Below, in pieces: positions 44,232-54,324 of a DNA stretch of 64,000 bases; within the stretch, counting starts at the first letter, position 1, and every line of letters begins with the position of its first letter. A program made the position numbers and the translations under genes. Source of the DNA: Janthinobacterium rivuli (GTDB taxonomy: Bacteria; Pseudomonadota; Gammaproteobacteria; Burkholderiales; Burkholderiaceae_D); assembly GCF_029690045.1 (NCBI RefSeq), contig NZ_CP121464.1, forward strand, positions 5,890,001-5,954,000, written 5' to 3'. The notes under the pieces are model-generated. The model made no database searches and was not told the DNA's origin. It worked only from the letters and a program-made list of their open reading frames with translations.

Positions 44232-45607
44232 CAGAGCGCCCTCAGTTGCGCCAGGGTGCGCTTGTAGGCGGCGGCGATGGCGTCCTGCGCCACGTGGCGC
44301 CCATCGCGCACCTGCCACTGGCCGCCGCACAGCACGTCGCGCACCAGCTTGTCGTTGCCGCAGAAAAGTACGCTGCCCAGCACATCGGCGATGGCCACGC
44401 CGCACAGGTTCACATGCGCGTCGTCGAGCACCAGCAAGTCGGCGCGGCAGCCGGGCGCCAGCGCACCGAGCTTGCGCCCGGACGCCTGCGCGCCGCCCTG
44501 CAGGGCCGCCTGCCACAGGTAATCTCCCACGTGGCGTTCATCTGCCGTGGCGGCCACATTGCGTTGCTGGCGTTGCAGGCGCTGGCCATATTCGAGCCAG
44601 CGCAATTCTTCCACCGGCGACTGCGACACGTGGCTGTCGCTGCCGACGCCAAAACGCCCGCCGGCGGCGATGAATTCGGCCAGCGGAAACAAGCCGTCGC
44701 CCAGGTTCGCTTCCGTCGTCGGACACAGGCCCGCCACGGCGCCGCTGGCCGCCATCAGCGCCACTTCATCGGGCTGCACATGCGTCGCATGCACGAGGCA
44801 CCAGCGCGCATCGACGTCGATCTGATCGTACAAATACTGCACCGGGCGCCGGCCGCTGTAGTCCAGACACTGGCGCACTTCGCCCGGCTGCTCGGCGATG
44901 TGGATATGGATGGGACGCTCTGCGGGCAGCGCTTGCGCCACTTCGCGAATCTGCGCCACGCCGGCCGCGCGCAGCGAGTGGGGCGCAAAGCCCACCTCCA
45001 CCTGCCCGCCACGCTGCGGCGCCAGCGCTTCGACAATGCGCAGCACGTCGTCCGCACCGGTGCGAAAGCGCGCCTGCTCGGGTTTGAGGGGCTGTGCGCC
45101 GAAACCAGCATGGCTGTACAGCACGGGCAGCATGGTCACGCCGATGCCGCTGAGGCGCGCCGCGGCCAGCACCCGTTCGGCCGTTTCGGCAGGGCGCGCA
45201 TACAGCGCACCGGCCGCATCGCGCTGCAGGTAGTGGAATTCGCACACGGCCGTGTAGCCATGGCGCAGGCATTCCGCAAACAGCTGGGCGGCGATGGTTT
45301 CCATCTGCTCCGGCGTGATGTGGCGCGCGAACCGGTACATCAGGTCGCGCCAGGTCCAGAAACTATCCGGCCCGTCACCGGCGACTTCCGTCATGCCGCC
45401 CAGCGCCCGCTGGAACGCGTGCGAATGCAGGTTGACCATGCCGGCCAAAACATATTCGGCCACTTCCGCGCCGGGCGGCGGCGCGGCATTGTCGGTCACC
45501 GCCGTCAGATCGCCGGCCGCATCCCACTCCAGCAGCACGTCGCGGCGCCAGCCTTGCGGCAGCAGCGCATGGCGCGCGAACAGACAGCCGCTCAACGCGC
45601 CACCCAT
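44231..45607 (-). CDS. hutF: Formimidoylglutamate deiminase
   Basis: The 458-residue amidohydrolase converts N-formimino-glutamate to N-formylglutamate and ammonia. The metal motif is GMVNLHSHAFQRALGGM near residue 55. GVTMLPVLYSHAGFGAQPL near 155 and HIHIAEQPGEVRQC near 233 are conserved, with GSDSHVSQSPVEELRWLEYG near 320. With hutG it defines the five-step route. It overlaps hutG by 16 bases. Confidence 0.95.
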   Translation of the reverse strand: MGGALSGCLFARHALLPQGWRRDVLLEWDAAGDLTAVTDNAAPPPGAEVAEYVLAGMVNLHSHAFQRALGGMTEVAGDGPDSFWTWRDLMYRFARHITPEQMETIAAQLFAECLRHGYTAVCEFHYLQRDAAGALYARPAETAERVLAAARLSGIGVTMLPVLYSHAGFGAQPLKPEQARFRTGADDVLRIVEALAPQRGGQVEVGFAPHSLRAAGVAQIREVAQALPAERPIHIHIAEQPGEVRQCLDYSGRRPVQYLYDQIDVDARWCLVHATHVQPDEVALMAASGAVAGLCPTTEANLGDGLFPLAEFIAAGGRFGVGSDSHVSQSPVEELRWLEYGQRLQRQQRNVAATADERHVGDYLWQAALQGGAQASGRKLGALAPGCRADLLVLDDAHVNLCGVAIADVLGSVLFCGNDKLVRDVLCGGQWQVRDGRHVAQDAIAAAYKRTLAQLRAL

Positions 45608-46395
45608 GCCACGGCCGCTGCCATCATCTGGCGCAGCAGCGGCTGCACCTGTGCCGCCAGGTCGGGCCGGTAGCCGAATGGCGCCGCGTCATCCATGCCA
45701 GGTTCATTCATGTACAGGCACTGGCACATCTCCAGCTGGATCGCATGCACGCGGCCGGCCGGCTGGCCGTAATGGCGTGTGATGTGCCCCCCTTTGAAGC
45801 GGCCATTCAGCGCCACGGTAAATGCATCCTGCGCGCGCGCGATATCGACCACGGCGGACGTCAGGCCCGCATCGCAGCTGGCGCCATCAGCCGTGCCAAA
45901 ATTCAGGTCGGGCAGCTTGCCGTCAAAGAAGCGCGGCACATGCGAGGCGATGGAATGGGCATCCCACAGCACCACGGCGCCATGCGCGCGCAGCAGGCGG
46001 TCCAGTTCCGCGCGCAACTGCGCATGATACGGCGCCCAGTAGCGCCGCAGGCGCTGCTGCACGTCCTGCACATCGGGCTCCTTGCCAGCCAGGTACAGCG
46101 GCTCGCGGTGGAAGGTATCGTTGGGCAGCAAGCCCGTCGTATCCTGGCCCGGATACAGATTCGTGTCTTCTTGCGGGCGATTCAAGTCGATGGTGTAGCG
46201 CGACCAGCGCGCCGACAGCACCGACGCATCCATCTCCTGCAAAAAGCCATACAGCTCGCGCAGATGCCAGTCCGTATCGGCCTTGATCATGGCCTGCGGC
46301 GTCATGCGCGCGGCGATATCGTCGGGTATGTCGGTGCCCACGTGGGGCATCGACACCAGCAACGGGATGCTGCCTTCGTTGAAGCGGAATTCCAT
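45592..46395 (-). CDS. hutG: N-formylglutamate deformylase
   Basis: The 267-residue enzyme hydrolyses N-formylglutamate to glutamate and formate, the last hut step. FNEGSIPLLVSMPHVGTDIP at the N-terminus, VLWDAHSIASHVPRFFDGK near residue 140 and GRFKGGHITRHYGQPAGRVH near 195 are the family blocks. AGGAGAC precedes the ATG at 46395, which makes the 18-codon upstream extension unlikely. It ends overlapping hutF. Confidence 0.95.
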   Translation of the reverse strand: MEFRFNEGSIPLLVSMPHVGTDIPDDIAARMTPQAMIKADTDWHLRELYGFLQEMDASVLSARWSRYTIDLNRPQEDTNLYPGQDTTGLLPNDTFHREPLYLAGKEPDVQDVQQRLRRYWAPYHAQLRAELDRLLRAHGAVVLWDAHSIASHVPRFFDGKLPDLNFGTADGASCDAGLTSAVVDIARAQDAFTVALNGRFKGGHITRHYGQPAGRVHAIQLEMCQCLYMNEPGMDDAAPFGYRPDLAAQVQPLLRQMMAAAVAWVAR

Positions 46396-46415
46396 GCCTG
46401 TCTCCTTGCGCCTGC

Positions 46416-47975
46416 TCAGGCGTACAGCGGGGCGAACAAATTCTTGCACGTGCTGCTCAACTCACCCTGCAGCACCATCTGCTTGGCCGCTTCGATATCG
46501 GGCGCGAAGAAGCGGTCGGCGTCGAAGAACGGCACTTTCTGGCGCAGCTGCTGGTGCACATGTTCGAGGTGCGGCGAGGTTTTCAGCGGACGGTGGAAGT
46601 CGATGCCCTGCGCGGCGGCCAGCAGCTCGATGCCGACGATGACGGCCGTGTTGTGCGCCATGTCGTCCAGGCGGCGCCCGGCGAACGTGGCCATGCTCAC
46701 ATGGTCTTCCTGGTTGGCGGACGTCGGCAGGCTGTCGACGCTGGCCGGATGCGCGAGCGACTTGTTTTCCGACGCCAGCGCGGCCGCCGTCACATGGGCG
46801 ATCATGAAGCCGGAATTGACGCCCGGGTCGCGCACGAGGAACGGTGGCAGGCCGGACAGGGTCGCATCGATCAGCAGCGCGATGCGGCGCTCGGCCAGCG
46901 CGCCGATTTCAGAAATCGCCAGCGCCAGGGTGTCGGCCGCAAAAGCCACCGGCTCGGCATGGAAATTACCGCCCGAGACGATTTCCGCCTGGCCGTTGGG
47001 ACCATCCTGGAAGATCAGCGGATTGTCCGTGACGGCATTGGCTTCGATCAGCAGGGTGCGGCCGACGTTACCAATCAGGTCCAGGCAGGCACCCATGACT
47101 TGTGGCTGGCAGCGCAGGCTGTACGGATCCTGCACGCGCTCGTCGCCTTCCAGGTGCGAGGCGCGAATGGCGCTGTGCGCCACCAGCTGGCGGTACATCT
47201 GCGCGGCCAGGATCTGCCCCGGCTGCCCGCGCACGGCATGCACGCGCGCGTCGAAAGGCGAGTCGCTGCCCTTGGCCGCGTCGAGCGACAGCGCGCCCGT
47301 GACCATGGCCGCTTCCAGCAAGCGTTCGGCCATGAACAGGCCATGCAGCGCCAGCGCGTTCGACACTTGCGTGCCGTTGATCAGCGCCAGGCCCTCTTTC
47401 GCCGCCAGCACCACGGGCGCAATGCCCGCCTGCGCCAGCGCTTCGGGCGCCGCCATAAATTCACCGTTGACGCGCACGTCGCCCACGCCCAGCATGGCCA
47501 GGGTCATGTGCGACAGCGGCGCCAGGTCGCCCGAGGCGCCGACGGAGCCCTTGGCGGGAATGGCCGGCATGATGCCCGCGTTGTACAGGGCGATCAGGGT
47601 GTCGACAATCAGCGGGCGCACGCCGGAATAGCCGCGCGCCAGGCTGCCGATCTTCATCAGCATGATCAGGCGCACGACGGCGTCCGACAGCAGTTCACCC
47701 GTGCCGACAGAGTGCGACAGGATCAGGTTGCGCTGCAATTGCTCCAGCTTTTCATCGGGGATGCGCGTCTTGGCCAGCAAGCCGAAGCCCGTGTTGATGC
47801 CATACGCCGCATCGCCCTTGGCGACGATGGCTTGCACGGCGGCGGCCGACGCCTCGATGACGGGATAGGCCTCGGCGGCGAGGATCAGTTTCGCGGGGGC
47901 GGCCCACACGGCGCGCAGGTCGCCCAGGGTCATCGCGCCCGGTTTCAGGGTCCAACTTTTGGAGTGCTGTGTCAT
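46416..47975 (-). CDS. hutH: Histidine ammonia-lyase
   Basis: The 519-residue enzyme removes ammonia from histidine to form urocanate. The MIO cofactor triad Ala147-Ser148-Gly149 is intact in [30 protein letters not shown] near residue 58 and the segment with [20 protein letters not shown] near 330 are typical. Two starts compete: GTG at 47987 that overlaps the hutU stop, and ATG at 47975. The ATG is preferred because a GAAAG lies at a useful distance and the family N-terminus fits. Confidence 0.95.
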   Translation of the reverse strand: MTQHSKSWTLKPGAMTLGDLRAVWAAPAKLILAAEAYPVIEASAAAVQAIVAKGDAAYGINTGFGLLAKTRIPDEKLEQLQRNLILSHSVGTGELLSDAVVRLIMLMKIGSLARGYSGVRPLIVDTLIALYNAGIMPAIPAKGSVGASGDLAPLSHMTLAMLGVGDVRVNGEFMAAPEALAQAGIAPVVLAAKEGLALINGTQVSNALALHGLFMAERLLEAAMVTGALSLDAAKGSDSPFDARVHAVRGQPGQILAAQMYRQLVAHSAIRASHLEGDERVQDPYSLRCQPQVMGACLDLIGNVGRTLLIEANAVTDNPLIFQDGPNGQAEIVSGGNFHAEPVAFAADTLALAISEIGALAERRIALLIDATLSGLPPFLVRDPGVNSGFMIAHVTAAALASENKSLAHPASVDSLPTSANQEDHVSMATFAGRRLDDMAHNTAVIVGIELLAAAQGIDFHRPLKTSPHLEHVHQQLRQKVPFFDADRFFAPDIEAAKQMVLQGELSSTCKNLFAPLYA

Positions 47976-47983
47976 GTTTGCTT

Positions 47984-49693
<1,710 letters not shown>

Positions 49694-49746
49694 GCTGTCT
49701 CCTCGTAGGGTGCGAGCGGACATGCGTGGTCCGCTCTGGTGCTCCC

Positions 49747-49775
49747 AGCATAGGTTGTCTATACAACCAAGTCAA
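49747..49775 (-). promoter_or_regulatory. Sigma-70-type promoter of the hut operon
   Basis: On the minus strand, TTGACT (49770-49775) and TATGCT (49747-49752) are 17 bases apart. This is close to TTGACA-N17-TATAAT. It lies 54-82 bases upstream of the hutU ATG. The palindromic operator fills the spacer. Confidence 0.8.
49753..49768. promoter_or_regulatory. Putative HutC operator in the promoter spacer
   Basis: GGTTGT-CTAT-ACAACC is a perfect 6-bp inverted repeat, matching the TTGT...ACAA form of GntR/HutC sites. Its place between the -35 and -10 boxes means a bound repressor would exclude RNA polymerase; urocanate is the known inducer of HutC. Confidence 0.75.
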
Positions 49776-49799
49776 CAGATTTTTGCAAGCGAAAACTGC

Positions 49800-51473
49800 C
49801 TACTTTTTCTCGTACACGCGCTTGCCCGCCACCCACGTCTGCAGCACCTGCGTCTTGCCGATGGCGGCCGGCGCGACGGTGAACAGGTCCTGGTCGACGA
49901 CGACGAAGTCCGCCCATTTTCCCGCTTCCAGGCTGCCGATGACCTTTTCCTGGTGCGCTGCCCAGGCCGCGTCGAGGGTGAAGCAGCGCAGCGCTTCCGT
50001 CACCGTCATGGCTTGCTGGGGATACCAGCCGCCGGCCGGGAATCCTTCGCTGTTTTGCCGCGTGACGGCCGCGTGGATGCCTTCGAACGGGTTAGGCGAC
50101 TCGATGGGAAAGTCCGATCCGCAGGCGATGCGCGAGCCTTGCGCAAGGAAGGTGCGCCACGCATACGCGCCCTTGATGCGCTCGTGGCCCACGCGCTGCT
50201 CCGCCATGTTCTGGTCGGACGTGGCGTGCGTCGGCTGCATCGATGGCACGATGCCCAGCGCCTTGAAACGGGGGATGTCGCTCAATTGCACCACCTGCGC
50301 ATGCTCCATGCGGTGGCGCAGGCCCACGCTGCGGTATTGCGCGGTCAAGGCGGCATAGCCGTCGAGGATCTGGTGGTTGCCCGCGTCGCCGATGGCATGC
50401 ACGTTCACCTGGTAGCCGGCCCGCATGGCTTTTTCCATCTTCGCGCGCATGGCGTCATCTTTGAAGAACAGCAGGCCGCTGGTGGACGGATCGTCACTGT
50501 ACGGCGCCAGTAGGGCCGCGCCGCGGCTGCCCAGGGCGCCGTCGGACAGCAGTTTCACGGCGCGCAGGGCGTACAGGTCGCGCGCATAACTATTTAAGGG
50601 GCCGTTTTTCGACAGCGCGTCAAAGTCTTCCGTCGTGTCGGCAATCATGCCGTACACGCGCACCGTCAGCTTGCCATGGTCCGCGTAGTCGCGGAACAGC
50701 CGGTCCTGCATCTGGCCGATGCCCGCATCGTGCACGCTGGTCAGGCCCACCTGCGACAGCTGCGCCAGCGCGCCATCGAGGGCGGCGCGGTTTTCCACGT
50801 CGCCCGGCTTGGGCAGCACGGCGTCCATCAAGTCCATGGCATTGTCGACCAGCACGCCGGTGGCATTGCCGTCCGCGTCGCGTTCGATCTTGCCGCCCGC
50901 CGGATCTGGCGTGGCGCGCGTGATGCCGGCCAGCGCCAGCGCGCGGCTGTTGGCCCAGCCCGCGTGGCCGTCGACCCGGCGCAGCCACACGGGCCGCGCG
51001 CTTTCCGCCGCATCGAGTTCCAAAGCCGTGGGAAAGCGCCCCAGCTTCCAGATTTCCTGGTTCCAGCCATTGCCGACGACCCAGCTGCGATCCGGATGCG
51101 CGCGCGCGAAGTCGCCCACGGCTTGCACGGCGGCCGGCAGCGAGGACGAACCGTACAACATCACGCCGCTGGCAATCGTCCCCAGGCCGAACACGTGGCC
51201 ATGCGCGTCGATCAGGCCCGGCAGCACGGTTTTTCCCTGCACGTCGACGTGCAGGGCGCCCTTGGCCGCCTTGCGTTTCACCTGCGCGGCGCTGCCGACG
51301 GCGAGCAGTTTGCCCGCATCGTCAAAGGCCAGCGCCGTGAAGCGCACCACCTTGCCGGCAGCATTGAGCGTGTAGCCGTTGGCGTTGTCGATGACGGTAT
51401 CGGCATGGGCGTAGACGTGGGTCAGGGCGCCCAGGCAGGCGAGAACGAGCAGGGTGCGGCGCGGGGTCGGCAT
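49800..51473 (-). CDS. Exported amidohydrolase family 3 (YtcJ-like)
   Basis: The 557-residue protein has a signal peptide (TPRRTLLVLACLGALTHVYA). An amidohydrolase domain follows with metal motif LPGLIDAHGHVFGLGT near residue 90 and the YtcJ-type blocks WLRRVDGHAGWANSRAL, VNVHAIGDAGNHQILDGY, LRHRMEHAQVVQ and IACGSDFPIESPNPF. Such enzymes hydrolyse amides or carbamates; the substrate is unknown. Start 51473 is used because GGAG lies 6 bases upstream, while the ATG at 51479 abuts that site. The stop is 25 bases from the hut promoter. Confidence 0.88.
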   Translation of the reverse strand: MPTPRRTLLVLACLGALTHVYAHADTVIDNANGYTLNAAGKVVRFTALAFDDAGKLLAVGSAAQVKRKAAKGALHVDVQGKTVLPGLIDAHGHVFGLGTIASGVMLYGSSSLPAAVQAVGDFARAHPDRSWVVGNGWNQEIWKLGRFPTALELDAAESARPVWLRRVDGHAGWANSRALALAGITRATPDPAGGKIERDADGNATGVLVDNAMDLMDAVLPKPGDVENRAALDGALAQLSQVGLTSVHDAGIGQMQDRLFRDYADHGKLTVRVYGMIADTTEDFDALSKNGPLNSYARDLYALRAVKLLSDGALGSRGAALLAPYSDDPSTSGLLFFKDDAMRAKMEKAMRAGYQVNVHAIGDAGNHQILDGYAALTAQYRSVGLRHRMEHAQVVQLSDIPRFKALGIVPSMQPTHATSDQNMAEQRVGHERIKGAYAWRTFLAQGSRIACGSDFPIESPNPFEGIHAAVTRQNSEGFPAGGWYPQQAMTVTEALRCFTLDAAWAAHQEKVIGSLEAGKWADFVVVDQDLFTVAPAAIGKTQVLQTWVAGKRVYEKK

Positions 51474-51531
51474 TTCCATCTCCAGGTCTTGAATAAAAAG
51501 ACGAGTGTATAGAAATTAGCAAAATGGTCAA

Positions 51532-52146
51532 TCAGGCAGCGTGAGGCTCCCTTACCATCAGCCAGTAATCGCAGCCCGTGACAGCTTCCGCGTACCGCCC
51601 CGCCACCACGAAGCCCAGGCGGGCATAGAACGGCAGGCTGCGTTCGTTATACGTCTCCAGGAAGCACGCGGCACCAGCCGCATCGACGGCCGCCAGGCCA
51701 GGCGCCAGTACGGACGCGCCCAGTCCCCGGCCCTGTGCTGCGGGATCAATGCCGGCGATCGACAGATACCAGGCGTCCTGCAGACCATACGGCGCCAGCG
51801 CGTGTTCCATGTTCCAGACGATGGCCGTGAAATGCGCGAAGCCGCGCTCCCCCAGCAACGCGTGCAAGGCGGGTTCGCGTTGCGCATACGCGGCCTGGCG
51901 CACGGCCGCCGGCGTATCCGTCGTCCAGATGGCGGCGCCATTGCCCGCGTCATCCGCCATATCGACGCGCCCCGCCTGCCACCCCTCGGCCAGCGCCAGC
52001 GCGAAGTAGGCTTCCAGCATGGCGTGCCGCGCCGCCTCGTCGTCGCCGCACGCCACCGTGACGGTGCGGTAGAACGGATCGCCGACCAGGGCGGCGGCCA
52101 AGCTGCGGGCGGTGCGGGAGGATTCGATGTTGGATGGACTGGACAT
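51532..52146 (-). CDS. GNAT-family N-acetyltransferase
   Basis: The 204-residue protein has a GNAT core in its C-terminal half: WYLSIAGIDPAAQGRGLGAS carries the acetyl-CoA loop QGRGLG near residue 137, followed by FLETYNERSLPFYARLGFVV. The N-terminal 80 residues are less conserved. Substrate is unknown. It is divergent from the effector gene at 52267 by 120 bases. Confidence 0.85.
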   Translation of the reverse strand: MSSPSNIESSRTARSLAAALVGDPFYRTVTVACGDDEAARHAMLEAYFALALAEGWQAGRVDMADDAGNGAAIWTTDTPAAVRQAAYAQREPALHALLGERGFAHFTAIVWNMEHALAPYGLQDAWYLSIAGIDPAAQGRGLGASVLAPGLAAVDAAGAACFLETYNERSLPFYARLGFVVAGRYAEAVTGCDYWLMVREPHAA

Positions 52147-52266
52147 GGGGACTCTTTCTTCTCATTGAAACGCCCGGCATCTTAACGCAAGCGCGCAGGC
52201 CTTGCGCCCAGTCAATACTTGCAAGGCTCCACAGGTCTACGCTGAGGTTTTCAGGTGGAATACCCC

Positions 52267-53337
52267 ATGGCCAGGCACCATGTCATCAGCACCACCGCGT
52301 GCGACGTGTTCTTCAAGCTCGTGGCGCACCAGAAGAGCAGCCTGGGCGCGCGCTTCGACAGCATGATCGTCACCTTCAGCGCCGGTGGCCAGCCCGTGCT
52401 GGGCGCCACCCTGCGCAACGCGACAAGCGGCTGCGAACTGCACCGCCTGGCCGGCCAGCCCGACGAATGCTGGTGCTGCGGTTATGACGAGCAGCTGGAA
52501 TTCGTCTCGCAAGCCGACGTGCCGCTGGCGCACGCCGACTACCGGCTCACCTTGAGCAATGGCGAAACGTGGACGGGCACGACGGATGCGAAGGGGCGCA
52601 CGGGGCGCGTCACCAGCAAGCTTGAGGCGCAAATCATCCAGGCCGAATTCCTGCCGCACGCGGATAAATCACCATGCTGCGCCGCCGCGCCAAAACACGC
52701 TGCGCCTGCGGTCAAGGTCATTCAGCTGGAAGGCATCAAGACGACCGACAAGGATGTCGGTTCGTCCGTGAAACAGGTCAAAGTGAAGGACAAGGTTCGC
52801 CCGCTGACCAAGGGCGAGATCGACATGGCGTGGATGCTGTTCCAGGATGCGATCGACTACGACAAGGTCAAGGTGCATGGGGAGCCGTATCTATGGTTTG
52901 GCTTGCAGCCCAAAAATGTGGCCATGACACCGGATGGGGAGATGTATTTTCATGAGTCGGAATTCCGAAAGGACTTCTCAAAGGAGAAACCAAGGCCAAA
53001 AAACTGGTTCATGCATGAAATGGTGCATGTTTGGCAGCATCAATTGAATTATCCAGTAGCGATACGGGGACTTGTCAGGCTAGGTTTGGATTACAAGTAT
53101 GTGCTACTTCCGAAGAAAAAATTATCAGACTACAACATGGAAGCCCAGGGTGATCTGCTCGCCGACTATCACACATTGAAGTACTTAAAAGATCCAGACG
53201 CAATGCGTCAACCTAAATATCAACACTCACTAAAACTTTATGAAGAGGTACTACATGAGTTTTTTAAAGATAGGAAAAGCAAGGCAAATCTGCCTGGCCG
53301 TAATGCTGAGCATGAGCCTTTGTTTGACATACCATGA
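52267..53337 (+). CDS. Putative secreted zincin effector (vgr-related protein-like)
   Basis: The 356-residue protein has two parts. Residues 1-130 are a beta-rich domain (YRLTLSNGETWTGTTDAKGR) like the transthyretin-like regions joined to VgrG/PAAR effectors. Residues 175-330 are a metallopeptidase-like domain: His250-Glu251 and His254 in WFMHEMVHVWQHQL, with Glu292 in YNMEAQGDLLADYH as likely third zinc ligand. No signal peptide. Start 52267 is chosen because GGTGGA lies 7 bases upstream. From about 52880 the gene turns visibly AT-rich. Two exported paralogous proteins follow, the first overlapping by 83 bases. I infer a type VI-delivered toxin, but no secretion genes are in the window. Confidence 0.65.
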   Translation: MARHHVISTTACDVFFKLVAHQKSSLGARFDSMIVTFSAGGQPVLGATLRNATSGCELHRLAGQPDECWCCGYDEQLEFVSQADVPLAHADYRLTLSNGETWTGTTDAKGRTGRVTSKLEAQIIQAEFLPHADKSPCCAAAPKHAAPAVKVIQLEGIKTTDKDVGSSVKQVKVKDKVRPLTKGEIDMAWMLFQDAIDYDKVKVHGEPYLWFGLQPKNVAMTPDGEMYFHESEFRKDFSKEKPRPKNWFMHEMVHVWQHQLNYPVAIRGLVRLGLDYKYVLLPKKKLSDYNMEAQGDLLADYHTLKYLKDPDAMRQPKYQHSLKLYEEVLHEFFKDRKSKANLPGRNAEHEPLFDIP

Positions 53338-53797
53338 CGCTTTCGGCATGTCCCGCATGGCATACGCGGAAGTACAGCTAAAAAATGGCACTCCCTGTTT
53401 CTCTATTTCTGAAAAGGAAGAAGCGCGTAACGGGGTTCCGCAGATTAGTGCGGTCGTACTGACAGATGTATCCGTCAAGCCAGCAGTCAAAGTATGGTCC
53501 TTTCTTTTACCGGGCGCAGCGACTATTCCTGTGCATGCCAAGTCCTGTCTTCTGTATGGAGTTGCACCAGCAACAGCAGAGGTCAAACCACCCAAAGCCC
53601 CGCCACTGAAAACGGGGCGCATGTATGACGTCTTTCTGAACGGTGGGCCAGCCGATCCATCGGACCCTACTCGCGGTTACGTGGGGAAATTTTGCTTAAT
53701 CACCGGCATCTCCGGGGAGCGAAAAATTCTCCGTATCGACAGCGATAGCCAAGCCTGGATAGATGAAATCTGTCCAGAACATTCGCTCATCAGATAG
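53255..53797 (+). CDS. Putative periplasmic immunity protein 1 (exported, paralogue of next gene)
   Basis: The 180-residue protein has a signal-peptide-like start (ICLAVMLSMSLCLTYHDAFG), so it should be exported. The mature part holds NGTPCFSISEKEEARNGVPQ, YGVAP, VFLNGGPADPSDPTRGY and WIDEICPEH, which are matched in the next gene. This pattern resembles the periplasmic type VI immunity-type proteins known from other proteobacteria. AGAGG is 7 bases before the ATG. It starts inside the effector gene. Codon use is clearly AT-richer than in flanking genes. Confidence 0.6.
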   Translation: MSFLKIGKARQICLAVMLSMSLCLTYHDAFGMSRMAYAEVQLKNGTPCFSISEKEEARNGVPQISAVVLTDVSVKPAVKVWSFLLPGAATIPVHAKSCLLYGVAPATAEVKPPKAPPLKTGRMYDVFLNGGPADPSDPTRGYVGKFCLITGISGERKILRIDSDSQAWIDEICPEHSLIR

Positions 53798-53810
53798 TGC
53801 GAGGGTCGCC

Positions 53811-54317
53811 ATGCCATATCGTCACACGCTGCTATTCCTGCTTGCCACCCTGACGGCTATCGATGCCTCGGCGTGGTCGCGCATCGCTGATGCCCTCATT
53901 CACTCTGTCAACGGCATGCCCTGCTTCTCCATTACAAAAAAAGAAGAGGCACGCAATGGCCTGCCATTTCTTGGCGCACTCATGGTTTCTGACATGTCCG
54001 TGCAACCGGTAAAGGAAGTATGGGGGTTCTCCCTACCGCCAGACATGCCCTTATCCATCCGTGCCAGCACATGCATCCGCTATGGAAACGTGCCTACCGG
54101 TGCGACGGGCATACGCGCTGGAAAGCTGATACCCGGACATTTCTATAGCGTATTCCTGAATGGCCGCCCCAAAGATCCATCCGATCCAACCTATGGCTAT
54201 CAAGGAGAATTCTGCGTGAAAGCTACGGCTGCTGACGGTCAGCAAGTCATTCCTATTAGCAGCGACATGCAGGAGTGGCGCACTGAAATCTGCCCACCCC
54301 ATCCATCCCTCCCATAG
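53811..54317 (+). CDS. Putative periplasmic immunity protein 2 (exported, paralogue of previous gene)
   Basis: The 168-residue protein starts with a signal peptide (YRHTLLFLLATLTAIDASAW) and repeats the blocks of its neighbour: NGMPCFSITKKEEARNGLPF, YGNVP, VFLNGRPKDPSDPTYGYQGE, WRTEICPPH. Its cysteines match those of the first copy (PCFSI, TCIRYG, EFCV, EICP). GAGGG precedes the ATG at 53811, 13 bases past the previous stop. Tandem duplication of an immunity gene, often followed by divergence, fits an effector/immunity cassette. Confidence 0.6.
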   Translation: MPYRHTLLFLLATLTAIDASAWSRIADALIHSVNGMPCFSITKKEEARNGLPFLGALMVSDMSVQPVKEVWGFSLPPDMPLSIRASTCIRYGNVPTGATGIRAGKLIPGHFYSVFLNGRPKDPSDPTYGYQGEFCVKATAADGQQVIPISSDMQEWRTEICPPHPSLP

Positions 54318-54324
54318 TCCGACG

